Shown: piece after piece, positions 9,192 through 18,035 of the stretch
Position numbering within the stretch: the stretch's first letter is position 1
Layout of the letters: each line of letters begins with the position of its first letter
Assembly: GCF_016937615.1 (NCBI RefSeq)
Contig: NZ_JAFHKI010000059.1
Location: 1-64,000, forward strand
DNA: 64,000 nucleotides
Source of the DNA: Pseudomonas lactucae
Lineage (GTDB): Bacteria; Pseudomonadota; Gammaproteobacteria; Pseudomonadales; Pseudomonadaceae
Direction of reading: 5' to 3'
Made by a program: the position numbers and the translations under genes
The notes under the pieces: generated by a model
What the model was told of the DNA's origin: nothing
Seen by the model: the letters and a program-made list of their open reading frames with translations, nothing else
Database searches by the model: none

Positions 9192-9902
9192 TCACCGGAA
9201 GGTGATGAGCTGCGGCGCCTTCAACAGTTGCAAGTGGGTATGGCTGTTGAAGGAAGCCAGTGCCACCTCGCGACCGCGGAACTTCAGCTGGTTGAGCGAG
9301 GTGTTAACAATTTGCCAGTTAAGTTCAAAGGCCTGGGCGGCAGGCATTCGGGTAATCAGGTGGAGCAGGGCGGTAATGGTACCGCCGGAGGTGAACACGG
9401 CGATCTTCTGCGTGTTGTCCGCCGTTTCCAGCAGGCGTTGCAGACCGCTCTGGACGCGCTCGACAAACCCCAGCCAGCTTTCCAGCTCCGGCGGGTCGTA
9501 GGTGCCGGCCAGCCAGCGGTCGATGATCAAGGCAAAGATGCGTTGGAACTCACTGCGGTTTTGCGCGGCATTGCGCAGGGTATCCAGGGCGTCGGGTTCG
9601 GTGGTAAGCAGGTCGGGGAGCAGGGCGCGAATGATCGCGTCGGCGTCGAACTCGTTGAAGGCGCTGTCGGTTTCCAGGGCGGGGACCGGCAGCCCAAGGG
9701 CGCTGTATTGATCGAAGGCGGCGCTGGCGGTGTGCTGCTGGCGGCGCAGGTCGCCGGCCACGCAGCGGTCGAATACCAGACCCATGTCGGCCAGATGGCG
9801 GCCCAGTACTTGGGCTTGCTCCACGCCAATGGGCGACAGGACGTCATAGTCGTCTGCACCGAAGGAGGCCTGGCCATGTCGAATCAGATAGATGCTGCCC
9901 AC
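9192..9902 (-). CDS. Histidine phosphatase (phosphoglycerate-mutase-like)
   Basis: 236 residues from a GTG at 9900-9902. The catalytic RHG motif appears at once (IYLIRHGQASFG), which is why the GTG is preferred to an ATG 60 codons upstream. Later SGGTITALLH replaces the usual second His segment of the family (…GH/HG…), so the second catalytic His is not in its classical context. Likely a cytoplasmic phosphatase of unknown substrate rather than a glycolytic mutase. It shares its direction with the SCP2 gene and is divergent from sohB. Confidence 0.8.
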   Translation of the reverse strand: MGSIYLIRHGQASFGADDYDVLSPIGVEQAQVLGRHLADMGLVFDRCVAGDLRRQQHTASAAFDQYSALGLPVPALETDSAFNEFDADAIIRALLPDLLTTEPDALDTLRNAAQNRSEFQRIFALIIDRWLAGTYDPPELESWLGFVERVQSGLQRLLETADNTQKIAVFTSGGTITALLHLITRMPAAQAFELNWQIVNTSLNQLKFRGREVALASFNSHTHLQLLKAPQLITFR

Positions 9903-10096
9903 GTCCGTTTTCCCGGTACGTTGAAGTCTGGCGAGGTTATGAGGATGCCAGGGAGCTGTCAATGAAAAAACATACGCTTGTTTTAAAAGGCTGTTGGAGC
10001 GCTGTATTGCTGGCGGTTTGATCACTGGCTCGAACGCCTGGCCGTCGGTATGCTGGGGCAATCCGCGCCTGGCGCACTGCACTTGTAAGGAGCAAC

Positions 10097-11125
10097 ATGG
10101 ATTTTCTGGCCGAATACGCGAGCTTTCTGGCGAAGACCGTCACCCTGGTGGTCGCTATTCTGGTGGTATTGATCAGCTTCGCGGCATTGCGCAGCAAAGG
10201 CCGTCGCAAATCCGCCGGCCAATTGCAGGTCAGCAAGCTCAATGATTTCTACAAAGGCCTGCGTGAGCGCCTGGAATCGACCCTGCTCGACAAGGATCAG
10301 CTCAAGGCCCTGCGTAAATCCGAAAGCAAGACCGAAAAGCAAAATAGCAAGAAAAAGCAGCCCGAGGCCAAGCCGCGGGTGTTTGTGCTGGATTTCGATG
10401 GCGATATCAAGGCGTCGGCCACCGAGAGCCTGCGTCATGAAATCACCGCGCTATTGAGCCTGGCCACGCCCAAGGACGAAGTGGTGCTGCGCCTGGAAAG
10501 CGGTGGCGGCATGGTGCACAGCTATGGCCTGGCGTCGTCGCAACTGGCGCGTATCCGCCAGGCGGGCGTGCCGTTGACCGTGTGCATCGACAAGGTCGCG
10601 GCCAGCGGCGGCTACATGATGGCGTGCATCGGCGAGAAGATCATCAGCGCACCGTTCGCCATCCTGGGCTCCATCGGTGTGGTGGCGCAGCTGCCCAACG
10701 TGAACCGCCTGCTGAAAAAGCACGACATCGACTTTGAAGTGCTGACCGCCGGCGAATACAAGCGCACCCTCACGGTGTTCGGCGAAAACACCGAGAAGGG
10801 CCGCGAGAAGTTCCAGGAAGACCTGGACATCACCCATCAGTTGTTCAAGAACTTCGTGTCGCGCTATCGCCCGCAACTGGCGATTGATGAGGTCGCGACC
10901 GGGGAAGTGTGGCTGGGTGTTGCAGCGCTCGACAAACAATTGGTCGACGAACTGCAGACCAGTGACGAATACCTGGCCACCAAGGCCAAGACCGCCGAGG
11001 TGTTCCACCTGCACTATGCCGAGCGCAAAAGCCTGCAGGAACGCGTGGGCCTGGCCGCCAGCGGCTCGGTGGACCGCGTACTGCTGACCTGGTGGAGCCG
11101 GTTGACCCAGCAGCGCTTCTGGTAA
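10097..11125 (+). CDS. sohB: Inner-membrane serine protease SohB (S49 family)
   Basis: 342 residues. An N-terminal membrane anchor (about 12-32) is followed by a charged linker and the S49 peptidase domain. The Ser-Lys dyad is Ser170 in KVAASGGYMMAC and Lys222 in GEYKRT, as in SohB/SppA. Activity is expected at the periplasmic face of the inner membrane, degrading membrane-associated peptides. ATG follows TAAGGAGCAAC. Length matches the family. Confidence 0.92.
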   Translation: MDFLAEYASFLAKTVTLVVAILVVLISFAALRSKGRRKSAGQLQVSKLNDFYKGLRERLESTLLDKDQLKALRKSESKTEKQNSKKKQPEAKPRVFVLDFDGDIKASATESLRHEITALLSLATPKDEVVLRLESGGGMVHSYGLASSQLARIRQAGVPLTVCIDKVAASGGYMMACIGEKIISAPFAILGSIGVVAQLPNVNRLLKKHDIDFEVLTAGEYKRTLTVFGENTEKGREKFQEDLDITHQLFKNFVSRYRPQLAIDEVATGEVWLGVAALDKQLVDELQTSDEYLATKAKTAEVFHLHYAERKSLQERVGLAASGSVDRVLLTWWSRLTQQRFW

Positions 11126-11363
11126 CTGCTGATTCTGAATGCGCAGATGATTTCTTGTGAGAGCTTGCTCTGGTGAGGGGGATTGCTGTGGCGAGGGAGC
11201 TTGCTCCCGCCGTCTGCGCAGCAGACTCCCGCTTTTTGCAGCGGAACGCTCCCCACCCGGCAAGCGGGTAACCGTGGCATACAGATTTTGTAATAGTTCT
11301 GCGTTGTAGGAACTTTGCTTTTCGGCTGTACGATTCAAGTCCTTTCTTAATCGCAGGACTTGC
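11126..11363. repeat. Intergenic stretch with degenerate REP and hairpins after sohB
   Basis: It holds a partial REP core with the hairpin GGGAGC-TT-GCTCCC (11195-11208), immediately followed by GTCTGC-GCA-GCAGAC (11212-11226). Only one REP arm is well preserved, so this looks like a decayed REPIN. It may serve as the sohB terminator. I see no RNA gene. Confidence 0.5.
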
Positions 11364-11528
11364 ATGAACACCCTCTCGGAGCCCCCCCAGTCGTCTTTCC
11401 CCAAGACATCCGCTGTCGCTGTTTCCGCTCAAGCACCCCGTATTCCGTCGACTCACCTTGTTCTGGTCCCATGGCCGCGCCTTGCCGTGCCCGACATTCT
11501 GAATATTCCGAATACAGAGACTCTATAA
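11364..11528 (+). CDS. Possible 54-residue leader ORF ahead of terC
   Basis: ATG at 11364 has a good AGGAC site 6 nt upstream. The frame encodes 54 residues rich in Pro and Ser, without recognisable domains, and its TAA (11526-11528) directly abuts the terC ATG (11529). The terC start itself has only a weak ribosome site, so translation could be coupled through this ORF. It may equally be chance in a GC-rich leader. Confidence 0.3.
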   Translation: MNTLSEPPQSSFPKTSAVAVSAQAPRIPSTHLVLVPWPRLAVPDILNIPNTETL

Positions 11529-13094
11529 ATGGAATGGTTAGCGGATCCAACGGCCTGGCTCGGCTTGTTGACCTTGATTGTGCTGGAACTGGTGCTGGGT
11601 ATCGACAACCTGGTGTTTATCGCGATCCTGGCGGACAAGCTGCCACCGGAGCAGCGTGACCGCGCCCGGCTGATCGGTTTGTCCCTGGCGCTGCTGATGC
11701 GCCTGGGACTGCTGGCGAGTATTTCCTGGTTGGTAACCCTCACCCAGCCGCTGTTCGAAGTGTTCGACAAGAGCTTCTCCGGCCGTGACCTGATCATGCT
11801 GTTTGGCGGTGTTTTTCTGCTGTTCAAGGCCACCATGGAGCTGCACGAACGCCTGGAGGGGCACGTGGCTCAGCGCACGGGCAATGTGGCTTACGCGATG
11901 TTCTGGCCGATCGTGGCGCAGATCGTGGTGCTCGATGCGGTGTTCTCGCTGGACGCGGTCATCACCGCCGTGGGCATGGTGGATGAGCTGGCGGTGATGA
12001 TGATCGCGGTGATTATCTCCATCGGCTTGATGATTGTCGCCAGCAAGCCACTGACACGTTTCGTCAACGCCCACCCGACGGTGATCATGTTGTGCCTGGG
12101 CTTCTTGATGATGATCGGTTTCGCCCTGACCGCCGAAGGCCTGGGCTTTCATATTCCGAAAGGCTACCTGTACGCGGCCATCGGTTTCTCGATCCTGATC
12201 GAGGTGTTCAACCAGATCGCCCGCGCCCGCCGCAGGAAGTCGGCGCAGGGTGTTTTGCCGGTGCGCGAGCGTACGCCCACGCGGTGATGCGCTTGCTCGG
12301 CGGCCGCAGCCTGGCGGTGGATGAGGTGGGTGAAGAGGTCGCCGATTTGCTGGGCGAACCGGATGCTGCGCAGGGTCCGCTGTTCGACGCCGGGAACGGG
12401 TGATGATCAGCGGCGTGCTGCAACTGGCCGAACGGCGATCCGCACGTTGATGACGCCACGGGCCAAGGTCGACTTTATCGACCTGGCGGACGCTCCCGAC
12501 ACGACCCGCCTGAAACTCATGCACTCGTCCTACTCGCGCCTGCCGTTGATCCGCAATGGCGCGGTGGATGAGCCTCTAGGCTTCGTGCACAAGAAGGAGC
12601 TGCTCAAGGAATACCTGGCCGGCAGCGAGCCGAACCTTGCGCACCTGGCACGTCGGGCGATCAACCTGCTGGAGAGTTTCTCGATCCTCAATGCCCTGGA
12701 GCAGATGCGCCAGGAGTCGACCCACATCGCCTTCGTAATCAACGAATTCGGCGACTTCATGGGCGTGTTGAGCATGACCGACATTCTTGAGTCCATCGCC
12801 GGTGAATTACCGGATGCCAGCGAAATCGAAGGGCCGGATATCGTCGAGGAGGCCGGTGGCTTCCGTGCCAACGGCGCTCTGAACCTTGACCAGGTGCGTC
12901 AGCGCACCGGCTTCAAGGCTGTCGCGACCGAGGATTACCAGACACTGGCCGGTTTGGTAATGAGTCTGCTCGACCGCCTGCCGGTGGTGGGCGATAGCCT
13001 GGAGCATGCAGGCTGGCGCTTGACGGTGGCTGCGGTGGAGGAGCGGCGGGTGACGCAGGTGGTTTTGCAGCCTTGCGGTCAGCATAACGTTTGA
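11529..13094 (+). pseudogene. TerC-family membrane protein with CBS and CorC/HlyC domains, frame broken three times
   Basis: The first 240 codons encode a seven-to-eight-helix TerC domain ([21 protein letters not shown]…). After 12287 the protein continues in another frame and then returns to the first: [13 protein letters not shown]…, …LFDRRERVMISGVLQLAERPIRTLMTPRAKV, then two CBS repeats (…YSRLPLIRNG…, …STHIAFVINEFGDFMGVLSMTDI…) and a CorC/HlyC transporter-associated domain. Three one-base deletions near 12274, 12388 and 12436 explain it; with them restored the product is 522 residues, the usual size. Such proteins are thought to handle Mn2+ or other metal ions. The clustered identical errors suggest a sequencing artefact rather than a true pseudogene. 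Confidence 0.85.
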
Positions 13095-13404
13095 AAATAT
13101 CTGTCAGCACCTGAGCCTGTTCAGCCTCGGGGCCGAAACCCTTGAAGGTCTCCATCAAGGTGCCATTCAGGAAAATCAGCAATGTCGGGGTACCTGTAAC
13201 GTTCGGGTGCCTCGGCGTCTCGGCGCAATTGAGCACCAGGCTGACGACTGATGGGTGCTCGCGCGCGATTCGCTCGAACAGGGGGGTGGAGGAGCCGCAC
13301 GCCGGGCAGTGGTGCGAAATAAATAGCATGAACACCGGCTGCGATGTGTTCAGTGCGCGTCGGTAGTCCTCGGCATTGGCAATGGTCGCAGTCGCAATTC
13401 CCAT
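12913..13404 (-). CDS. Thioredoxin-like protein with proline-rich tail
   Basis: 163 residues. A thioredoxin fold covers residues 1-105, with the redox motif CPAC in FISHHCPACGSS and the cis-Pro segment GTPTLLIF. The start at 13404 has AAGGAA 10 nt upstream. No signal peptide, so cytoplasmic. The last 55 or so residues are a Pro/Ala-rich tail read from the strand opposite the terC 3' end, an overlap of 182 bp. Given nearby one-base deletions, the true stop may be near 13085 and the tail may be artificial. CPAC differs from the CGPC of classical thioredoxin. Confidence 0.7.
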   Translation of the reverse strand: MGIATATIANAEDYRRALNTSQPVFMLFISHHCPACGSSTPLFERIAREHPSVVSLVLNCAETPRHPNVTGTPTLLIFLNGTLMETFKGFGPEAEQAQVLTDIFKRYADRKAAKPPASPAAPPPQPPSSASLHAPGYRPPPAGGRADSLPNRPVSGNPRSRQP

Positions 13405-13734
13405 GATGAGCTTCCTTTGAGCAGCGAAGAGGTTTGCCAACGCTAGGTCCAGGGAATGCTGTCGTCTACTGTCAACCTTGACAGGTGCCCGGTAACAGGG
13501 CGGTGACGCACTGCAATGGCGCTGTCACCGCCGCGTGGGGCCCTGGGTAGCATTTTGATTGCAGCCGCAGGCGCCCGACGCTTTCTCATACCCTGATTTA
13601 TCCAACTGATTGTTAACGTTTTTATTGCTCTCATAGGTTTCGGTGGAAACGTATGGCACACTTTCTGCTGTCTATTCCGTTGTTACATACCAAGTTCCGG
13701 TATAGCGGAATACACAACCCCTGGAGTGCTTGCC
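13405..13734. promoter_or_regulatory. Promoter region of the ABC/RidA/IclR operon with palindromes
   Basis: This 330-bp gap holds no credible gene. Close to the operon are TATTCCG (13673-13679) and a perfect TTCCG-GTATAG-CGGAA palindrome (13695-13710) extending to CGGAATA (13712). A possible -10 (TATAGC, 13701-13706) lies inside the palindrome, with TTGTTA (13680-13685) as a weak -35 at a short 15-bp spacing. A further GTTTC-N4-GAAAC palindrome is at 13638-13651. The architecture fits a repressor, plausibly the IclR protein of this operon. Confidence 0.45.
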
Positions 13735-14583
13735 ATGCATCACCGACCTTCTGTGTTCAAAGCGTGTGTTTTTTTCTTCGCCGCATCGGCTTCCCTCGCG
13801 AGCACCGCGCAGGCGGCTGACAGCAAGCTCGACAGCGTGCTCAAGCGTGGGCATCTGGTCGTGGGTACAGGCAGTACCAATGCGCCGTGGCACTTCCAGG
13901 GAGCGGATGGCAAGTTGCAAGGGTTCGATATCGACATCGGTCGCATCGTGGCCAAGGGGTTGTTCAATGACCCGTCCAAAGTCGAGTTTGTGGTGCAGTC
14001 GTCCGACGCGCGTATTCCCAACCTGCTGACCGATAAGGTCGACATGAGTTGCCAGTTCATCACCGTCACCGCCAGCCGTGCGCAGCAAGTGGCGTTCACC
14101 CTGCCGTACTACCGCGAAGGCGTGGGCCTGCTGCTGCCGAACAACAGCAAGTACAAAGAGATCGAAGACCTGCAGGCGGCGGGTGATGGCGTGACTGTGG
14201 CCGTGCTGCAGAACGTGTATGCCGAAGAACTGGTGCACCAGGCGCTGCCCAAGGCCAAGGTCGACCAGTACGACAGCGTCGACCTGATGTACCAGGCCGT
14301 GAACTCCGGTCGCGCCGATGCCGCCGCCACCGACCAGTCCTCGGTCAAATACCTGATGGTGCAGAACCCGGGCCGCTACCGTAGCCCGGCCTACGCCTGG
14401 AGCCCGCAAACCTATGCGTGTGCTGTCAAACGTGGCGACCAGGACTGGCTGAACTTCGTCAATACCGCCCTGCATGAAGCCATGACCGGCGTGGAATTTC
14501 CCACCTACAAGGCGTCTTTCAAACAATGGTTCGGCGTCGATCTGCCGGAACCGGCGATTGGTTTCCCTGTTGAATTCAAGTGA
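13735..14583 (+). CDS. Periplasmic solute-binding protein of polar amino-acid ABC importer
   Basis: 282 residues of the SBP_bac_3 family. A signal peptide (about 1-28, cleavage after AQA) precedes LDSVLKRGHLVVGTGSTNAPWHF…GFDIDIGR, the classic start of amino-acid binding proteins. The ATG at 13735 has GGAG 8 nt upstream and is preferred to GTG 13726. It is followed by two permeases and an ATPase, a complete importer. The ligand cannot be read from sequence; downstream genes suggest an amino-sugar acid or an unusual amino acid. Confidence 0.88.
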   Translation: MHHRPSVFKACVFFFAASASLASTAQAADSKLDSVLKRGHLVVGTGSTNAPWHFQGADGKLQGFDIDIGRIVAKGLFNDPSKVEFVVQSSDARIPNLLTDKVDMSCQFITVTASRAQQVAFTLPYYREGVGLLLPNNSKYKEIEDLQAAGDGVTVAVLQNVYAEELVHQALPKAKVDQYDSVDLMYQAVNSGRADAAATDQSSVKYLMVQNPGRYRSPAYAWSPQTYACAVKRGDQDWLNFVNTALHEAMTGVEFPTYKASFKQWFGVDLPEPAIGFPVEFK

Positions 14584-14633
14584 TTCGGAATAACCGGGGC
14601 GCCGTCAAGGCGCCCATCCAGGTACTGTTGACC

Positions 14634-15296
14634 ATGAATTATCAGTTGAACTTTGCCGCCGTGTGGCGCGATTTCGACACCTTGCTGGCGGGGCTCGGTC
14701 TGGGCCTGCAACTGGCTGTGCTGTCGATCGCCATCGGTTGCGTGATCGGCCTGCTGATGGCATTTGCCATGCTGTCCAGGCACCGCGCCTTGCGTGTCTT
14801 TGCCTCGGTGTACGTGACGGTGATCCGCAATACGCCGATCCTGGTGCTGATCCTGTTGATCTACTTCGCCTTACCGAGCCTGGGCATCCGGCTGAACAAG
14901 ATCCCGTCGTTCATCATCACCCTGTCGCTCTACGCCGGTGCCTATCTGACCGAAGTATTCCGCGCCGGGTTGTTGAATATTCCCAAGGGCCTGCGTGAAG
15001 CCGGCCTGGCGATTGGCCTTGGCGAGTGGCGTATCCGCGCCTATATCACCGTGCCGGTGATGCTGCGCAACGTGCTGCCCGCGCTGTCGAACAACTTTAT
15101 CTCGCTGTTCAAGGACACCTCGCTGGCCGCTGCCATCGCGGTACCTGAACTGACGTATTACGCCCGCAAGATCAACGTTGAAAGCTACCGGGTGATCGAA
15201 ACCTGGCTGGTCACGACCGCGCTCTACGTGGCGGCCTGTTACCTCATTGCCATGCTGCTCCGTTACCTGGAACAGCGTCTGGCGATCCGTCGTTAA
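14634..15296 (+). CDS. ABC importer permease (HisM/GlnP type), first subunit
   Basis: 220 residues with five predicted membrane helices and the cytoplasmic EAA-type loop (GLREAGLAIGLGEWRIRAYITVPVM) that contacts the ATPase. The start at 14634 (MNYQLNF) is favoured because an upstream in-frame ATT at 14580 lies in the leader. The stop is 12 bp before the next permease gene. It forms a heterodimer with the next gene product in the inner membrane. Confidence 0.88.
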   Translation: MNYQLNFAAVWRDFDTLLAGLGLGLQLAVLSIAIGCVIGLLMAFAMLSRHRALRVFASVYVTVIRNTPILVLILLIYFALPSLGIRLNKIPSFIITLSLYAGAYLTEVFRAGLLNIPKGLREAGLAIGLGEWRIRAYITVPVMLRNVLPALSNNFISLFKDTSLAAAIAVPELTYYARKINVESYRVIETWLVTTALYVAACYLIAMLLRYLEQRLAIRR

Positions 15297-15308
15297 AGGA
15301 GGGTATGC

Positions 15309-15971
15309 ATGTACGAGTCCCCCAGTTGGCTGCATGAATTGTGGATCGCCCGGGACACCCTCTGGGCGGGGTTTCAGACCAGCATCTATTGCTCGGCGCT
15401 GGCGATTGTCTTCGGCACCCTGATCGGTATTTTTGCCGGGCTGGTGCTGACCTACGGCACATTCTGGATGCGTGCGCCGTTTCGGTTGTATGTGGATTTG
15501 ATCCGGGGTACGCCGGTGTTCGTGCTGGTGCTGGCGTGTTTCTACATGCTGCCGGCGCTTGGTTGGCAGATCACCGCGTTCCAGGCCGGTGCGGTCGGGC
15601 TGACGTTGTTTTGCGGCTCCCACGTCTCGGAAATCGTGCGCGGCGCGCTGCAAGCCATTCCCCGTGGGCAGCTCGAAGCGGGCAAGGCGATCGGCCTGAC
15701 GTTCCCGCAGTCCCTGGCCTACGTGCTGTTGCCCCAGGCGCTGCGCCAGATCCTGCCGACCTGGGTCAATTCCTCCACGGAAATCGTCAAGGCCTCGACC
15801 CTGCTCTCGGTGATCGGCGTGGCCGAGTTGCTGCTGAGCACCCAGCAAGTGATCGCACGCACGTTCATGACCCTTGAGTTCTACCTGTTCGCGGGCTTTA
15901 TGTTCTTTGTCATCAACTACGCCATCGAGTTATTCGGGCGCTACATTGAAAAACGGGTGGCCTTGCCATGA
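15309..15971 (+). CDS. ABC importer permease (HisM/GlnP type), second subunit
   Basis: 220 residues, again five membrane helices, with the coupling loop [25 protein letters not shown] shortened to its core [11 protein letters not shown] at 15309 has an excellent AGGAGGG site. The 3' end overlaps the ATPase start by four bases (ATGA), showing translational coupling. Confidence 0.88.
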   Translation: MYESPSWLHELWIARDTLWAGFQTSIYCSALAIVFGTLIGIFAGLVLTYGTFWMRAPFRLYVDLIRGTPVFVLVLACFYMLPALGWQITAFQAGAVGLTLFCGSHVSEIVRGALQAIPRGQLEAGKAIGLTFPQSLAYVLLPQALRQILPTWVNSSTEIVKASTLLSVIGVAELLLSTQQVIARTFMTLEFYLFAGFMFFVINYAIELFGRYIEKRVALP

Positions 15972-16750
15972 ACCAAGCTCAAACCATCGAGCCGCTGTTG
16001 AACATTCGCGGTTTGCGTAAACAATACGGCGAAGTCGAAGTGCTCAAAGGCGTCGACCTGTCCATGCAGCGCGGCAACGTCGTGACCTTGATCGGCTCCA
16101 GCGGCTCGGGCAAGACCACGTTATTGCGTTGCGTCAACCTGTTGGAAGAGTTCCAGGGTGGCCAGATCACTCTGGACGGCGAGTCCATCGGCTATAGCGA
16201 CGTCGGCGGCAAGCGCGTGCGCCACCCGGAGCGGGTGATTGCCCAGCACCGTGCAATGACCGGCATGGCATTCCAGCAGTTCAACCTGTTCCCGCATCTG
16301 ACCGCGTTGCAGAACGTCACCCTGGGCCTGCTCAAGGTCAAGAAAATGGGCAAGGACGAGGCTGTGGCGTTGGCGGAAAAATGGCTGGACCGCGTAGGGT
16401 TGCTGGAGCGTCGCAACCACTTCCCCGGCCAGTTATCCGGTGGTCAGCAACAGCGTGTGGCGATTGCCCGCGCCATTGCGATGAACCCCAGCCTGATGCT
16501 GTTCGACGAAGTCACCTCGGCCCTCGATCCGGAATTGGTAGGCGAGGTGCTCAGTGTGATCAAGGGCCTGGCGGAGGAGGGCATGACCATGTTGCTGGTC
16601 ACCCACGAAATGCGTTTTGCCTATGAAGTCTCGGACCAGATCGTATTCATGAACCAGGGGCGCATTGAAGAGCAGGGCTCGTCGAAGGATATATTCGAAC
16701 GACCACAGTCGCCGCGCCTGGCGGAATTTTTAAAGAACATTCGTTTTTAA
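15968..16750 (+). CDS. ATPase subunit of polar amino-acid-type ABC importer
   Basis: 260 residues. Walker [10 protein letters not shown] (about 42-50), signature [14 protein letters not shown], Walker [14 protein letters not shown] and switch His (VTHEMRFA) are intact. The closest general type is GlnQ/HisP. It drives the two preceding permeases. The RidA gene follows after 16 bp. Confidence 0.9.
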   Translation: MNQAQTIEPLLNIRGLRKQYGEVEVLKGVDLSMQRGNVVTLIGSSGSGKTTLLRCVNLLEEFQGGQITLDGESIGYSDVGGKRVRHPERVIAQHRAMTGMAFQQFNLFPHLTALQNVTLGLLKVKKMGKDEAVALAEKWLDRVGLLERRNHFPGQLSGGQQQRVAIARAIAMNPSLMLFDEVTSALDPELVGEVLSVIKGLAEEGMTMLLVTHEMRFAYEVSDQIVFMNQGRIEEQGSSKDIFERPQSPRLAEFLKNIRF

Positions 16751-16766
16751 TCAGGGAGCATAGTTT

Positions 16767-17156
16767 ATGAGCATTACTCGTTACGGCGCCGGCAGCACCG
16801 CCGGCGGTGGCCAGCCACGTCCTTTTGCCCGCGCGGTGGAAGCGGACGGCTGGCTCTACGTCTCGGGCCAGGTGCCAGCAGTGGACGGTGAAATCATCAC
16901 CGGCGGCATCATCGAGCAAACCCGGCAGACTATGCGCAATGTGGTAGCGATCCTCGAAGAAGCCGGCTATGAACTCAAGGACGTGGTCCGCGTGGGCGTG
17001 TGGCTGGAAGACCCGCGCGATTTCTGGAGTTTCAACAAGGTGTTCGGCGAATACTTCACCCCCGAGCACGCTCCGGCGCGGGCCTGTGTGCAGGCCAATA
17101 TGATGGTTGATTGCAAGGTGGAGATCGATTGCGTGGCCTACAAGAAAAAGGGCTAA
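16767..17156 (+). CDS. RidA-family enamine/imine deaminase
   Basis: 129 residues, a single YjgF/RidA domain. RidA proteins hydrolyse reactive enamine/imine intermediates left by PLP-dependent dehydratases to keto acids and ammonia. The key Arg is seen in the PARACVQ segment, and the family's C-terminal VEIDCVAY strand is present. AGGGAG precedes the ATG. Its place in an operon with a PLP ammonia-lyase-like enzyme makes it a natural helper for that reaction. Confidence 0.88.
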   Translation: MSITRYGAGSTAGGGQPRPFARAVEADGWLYVSGQVPAVDGEIITGGIIEQTRQTMRNVVAILEEAGYELKDVVRVGVWLEDPRDFWSFNKVFGEYFTPEHAPARACVQANMMVDCKVEIDCVAYKKKG

Positions 17157-17190
17157 ATTGCCCCACTCTTGAAGCCCACTGAAGCTCAAA

Positions 17191-17216
17191 TGTGGGAGGG
17201 GCTTTCCCCTCCCACA
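17191..17216. terminator. Perfect REP-like hairpin between ridA and iclR genes
   Basis: TGTGGGAGGGG and CCCCTCCCACA pair perfectly around CTTT. There is no long T run after it, so it may attenuate or process rather than fully stop transcription, separating strong expression of the importer from the regulator and enzymes downstream. Confidence 0.55.
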
Positions 17217-17261
17217 GGGTTCACTGTGCAGCACAACCCTTTTACCGGACCGAAAACTGTC

Positions 17262-18026
17262 ATGACCGAAGACACCATCAAACGCCGCGCCAAAGGCCTG
17301 GACCGTGCATTCGATATCCTCGATTTTCTCAAGGAGATCGGCCAGCCCCTGCGTCCGAATGATATTGCCAGTGGCATCGGCAGCCCCAAGTCCACCGTCT
17401 ACGAATTGGTCGCCTCGCTGCTGGAGCGGCGCATCCTGGAAACCGTAGGCAAGGACGGCCACGTGTATTTGGGCCGTCAGCTGTACTTTCTCGGCCAGGC
17501 GCACTTGCGTCACTTCGACCTGACCCGCGAGGCCGACCAGGCCTTGCAGGAGATCGTCAGCCAGACCCACGAAACCGCGCAGATGTGCCTGCTCAACGGG
17601 CGCAAATACACCGTGGCGCTGATGCGCGAAGGCGAGCGGCATTTCCGTATTTCTTCGGACATCGGCGAAAACGCGCCGATCCCCTGGACCGCCTCCGGGC
17701 GCCTGTTGCTGGGGCACTTGAGCGACCAGCAGATCGTCGACCTGATCGACCCCGAGGATTTCATCCTGCCGGACGGCCAGCGCCTGGCGCTGGAGACGTT
17801 CCTGGCGCAAATCCGTCAGGCCACCCTCGAAGGGTTCTTCTCCTTCGACAGCGTGGCCGACACCTTCACCCACTGCTTTGCCGCCCCGGTGCGGGACGCG
17901 CAGGGCGTCAGCATCGCCACCCTGTGCATCGTCGCGCCACGGGCCGACGCTATCAAAAATTACAACGACTATCGCCGGGTTCTGATTGAAAGCGCCAACA
18001 ACCTGGCCCGTCGTATTAACGAATAG
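17262..18026 (+). CDS. IclR-family transcriptional regulator
   Basis: 254 residues: an N-terminal winged helix-turn-helix (about 10-70; FDILDFLKEIG…PNDIASGIGSPKSTVYELV) and a C-terminal IclR effector domain. The start at 17262 is chosen because the upstream in-frame ATG at 17169 would force translation through the REP hairpin. IclR proteins usually bind a palindrome near their own operon and respond to a pathway metabolite; TTCCG-N6-CGGAA at 13695 is a candidate site. The effector could be a sugar acid or KDG. Confidence 0.88.
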   Translation: MTEDTIKRRAKGLDRAFDILDFLKEIGQPLRPNDIASGIGSPKSTVYELVASLLERRILETVGKDGHVYLGRQLYFLGQAHLRHFDLTREADQALQEIVSQTHETAQMCLLNGRKYTVALMREGERHFRISSDIGENAPIPWTASGRLLLGHLSDQQIVDLIDPEDFILPDGQRLALETFLAQIRQATLEGFFSFDSVADTFTHCFAAPVRDAQGVSIATLCIVAPRADAIKNYNDYRRVLIESANNLARRINE

Positions 18027-18035
18027 GAGTTTTCC

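Noticed and set aside
12270-12440. Programmed frameshifting in terC
   Set aside because: Three separate deletions without slippery runs are needed, and the restored frame matches the usual uninterrupted protein; error or mutation is simpler.
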